Shown here: positions 7,468 through 8,766 of the stretch, in pieces
Layout: each line of letters opens with the position of its first letter
How positions within the stretch are numbered: position 1 is the first letter of the stretch
Program-made: the position numbers and the translations under genes
Origin: Desulfovibrionaceae bacterium
Lineage (GTDB): Bacteria > Desulfobacterota > Desulfovibrionia > Desulfovibrionales > Desulfovibrionaceae
Reading direction: 5' to 3'
Assembly: GCA_900770205.1 (NCBI GenBank)
Contig: CAAGJV010000164.1
Location: forward strand, 1-8,766
DNA: 8,766 nucleotides
The notes under the pieces: model-generated
Databases searched by the model: none
What the model saw: only the letters and a program-made list of their open reading frames with translations
What the model was told of the DNA's origin: nothing

Positions 7468-8577
7468 ATGTCCCTTAGAATCATTATTACCACCGGCGGT
7501 ACAGGCGGCCATATTTTTCCTGCTCTTGCCGTCATCGAATCGATAAAAAAACAGAGACCGGATGCAGATATCCTTTTCATAGGAGGAGAATACGGCCCGG
7601 AATCCTCTCTTGTGCGGAAGGCAAATATCCCTTTTGAAGGTCTTCCTGTGCGCGGATTCATAGGAAGAGGGCCAAAAGCGCTGCCTGCCATGCTTGCCAT
7701 GGGCAGGAGCATCTTCAAAGCCGTGAGCATTATCCGCCGCTTCTCTCCCGACGCTGTCATGGGCTTCGGCGGATACGCCGCCTTTGCCTCCGTATTTGCG
7801 GCATGCCTCATGCGTTGCCCCTGCGCTCTGCACGAGCAGAACGCCATAGCCGGCGCTGCCAACAAAATACTCGGAAAAATGGTTCGAACAATCTGCCTTT
7901 CCTGGGAGCAGTCTGCCGATCATGCCGATTTTCCTGCTGAGCGCTGTGTCCTTACCGGAAATCCCATACGCTCTGCCATAGCAGCTCTTGGCAACGGAAA
8001 GACTGCCCGTACTGCGAAAAGAAAAAAACTTCTCGTCATGGGTGGCTCACAAGGAGCAAGAGCCATCAACGAAATGGTCATCTCCATGCTCCCCTCTCTT
8101 CTCGGTTCCGGTATGGATCTGCTTCATCAGACAGGAGCCCAGGAATTCGATTCCGTAAAAAGGCGTTATCTTGAAGCAGGCATCCCGGAAGAAGAAGTCA
8201 GCCGTATCGTTCACCCTTTCCTCCACAACATGGCCCAGGCTTATGGATCCTGCGATCTTGCCCTGTGCCGTGCCGGAGCTACCAGCATGGCAGAACTTGC
8301 GGCGACAGGAACGCCTGCCGTTTATATTCCCTTTCCATTTTCTGCCCACGATCATCAGACCAGCAATGCCAGAACCATGCAGGACGCCGGCGGCGGCATT
8401 CTCATCCCTCAGGAAAAAGCTCTCAATATGTGCAGAGACGGGAGCCTTTCCTCTCTGATCATCAGCCTTCTTTCCGATCAGCCCCGCCTTGACGCCATGC
8501 GCAAAGGAGCCCTGTCCCTGGCGCATCCCCATGCCGCCGATGCTGTCGCTGCCGAACTTCTTTCTCTTGCAGAATAA
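7468..8577 (+). CDS. murG: UDP-GlcNAc--lipid I N-acetylglucosaminyltransferase MurG
   Basis: MurG is the membrane-associated GT-B glycosyltransferase (family GT28) that adds GlcNAc to lipid I on the cytoplasmic face, making lipid II. The protein has 369 residues (E. coli 355). The N-terminal glycine-rich loop GGTGGHIFP is at 10-18, MGFGGYA at 98-104, and HEQNAIAG at 122-129, a region bearing on acceptor binding. The C-terminal donor-binding half has GGSQGAR at 192-198, HQTG at 220-223, the CRAGATSMAELAATG segment at 267-281 with E276 in the ribose-binding position, and Q297 in the stretch HDHQTSNA. It lies 4 bases after ftsW and 23 before murC. A few residues between 170 and 190 (Lys/Arg-rich) are likely the interdomain linker. 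Confidence 0.96.
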   Translation: MSLRIIITTGGTGGHIFPALAVIESIKKQRPDADILFIGGEYGPESSLVRKANIPFEGLPVRGFIGRGPKALPAMLAMGRSIFKAVSIIRRFSPDAVMGFGGYAAFASVFAACLMRCPCALHEQNAIAGAANKILGKMVRTICLSWEQSADHADFPAERCVLTGNPIRSAIAALGNGKTARTAKRKKLLVMGGSQGARAINEMVISMLPSLLGSGMDLLHQTGAQEFDSVKRRYLEAGIPEEEVSRIVHPFLHNMAQAYGSCDLALCRAGATSMAELAATGTPAVYIPFPFSAHDHQTSNARTMQDAGGGILIPQEKALNMCRDGSLSSLIISLLSDQPRLDAMRKGALSLAHPHAADAVAAELLSLAE

Positions 8578-8600
8578 CCACATCGACCTTCGAGTATACG

Positions 8601-8766
8601 ATGAATAACAAAATTCGTGCCATACACATGATTGGTATAGGCGGTTCCGGCATGAGCGGAATTGCCGAAGTCCTTCTCAACCTCGGTTACAGCGTCCATG
8701 GTTCCGATCTCGCCAACAGTGCGACCGTACAGCGCCTGCGCAAGCTTGGGGCTGTCATCCATCTGG
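8601..8766 (+). CDS. murC: UDP-N-acetylmuramate--L-alanine ligase MurC, 5' part
   Basis: MurC is the cytoplasmic ligase that adds L-alanine to UDP-MurNAc, the first amino-acid step of the stem. Only the first 55 codons are present, and the frame is still open at the end of the window. The segment IHMIGIGGSGMSGIAEVL (residues 8-25) followed by GYSVHGSDL (29-37) is the N-terminal Rossmann-like nucleotide-binding signature of MurC (compare IHFVGIGGAGMGGIAEVL in E. coli). The ATP-binding and ligase domains lie beyond the window. ATG 8601 is the only sensible start, placing the signature at the usual distance from the N-terminus. The ribosome binding site is poor: only GAG at 8592-8594. The related MurC-like ligase Mpl is a remote alternative, but the position after murG supports murC. 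Confidence 0.9.
   Translation, partial: MNNKIRAIHMIGIGGSGMSGIAEVLLNLGYSVHGSDLANSATVQRLRKLGAVIHL

Noticed and set aside
8594..8601. TATACG just before murC resembling a -10 box
   Set aside because: It abuts the start codon, which would leave no 5' leader, and no -35 element is spaced before it.

Overview
The window is a continuous stretch of a bacterial division and cell wall (dcw) cluster, all on the + strand. The order is ftsI (3' part), murE, murF, mraY, murD, ftsW, murG and murC (5' part). Every gene is recognised from diagnostic motifs of its family. Coding density is almost total: neighbouring genes overlap by 7 or 11 bases or are separated by 4 to 23 bases, and no gene-free stretch reaches 300 bases.

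Together the genes cover most of the route from UDP-MurNAc to polymerised septal peptidoglycan. MurC, MurD, MurE and MurF are four related ATP-dependent amino-acid ligases that build the UDP-MurNAc-pentapeptide in the cytoplasm. MraY moves the phospho-MurNAc-pentapeptide onto undecaprenyl phosphate, giving lipid I. MurG adds GlcNAc, giving lipid II. FtsW polymerises lipid II and FtsI cross-links the strands at the septum. MurE carries the DNPR motif of meso-diaminopimelate-adding enzymes, so a DAP-type (Gram-negative-like) peptidoglycan is predicted.

The organism is a bacterium of roughly balanced base composition with a proteobacterial-type cluster. MraY resembles the E. coli enzyme closely and has the same length (360 residues). 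FtsI has a C-terminal PASTA-like domain after a charged linker, which enterobacterial FtsI lacks. This combination suggests a deltaproteobacterium-like lineage, perhaps Desulfovibrionaceae. That is an inference from memory of gene order and protein features, not a database result.

I see no mobile element, CRISPR array, RNA gene, terminator or convincing promoter. I found no undescribed system. The points worth a second look are small: the FtsI linker and PASTA tail with an A8 tract at its boundary, unusual residues in normally conserved MurF and MurD motifs, an A9 tract in murD, the GTG start of murF, and a weakly signalled murC start.
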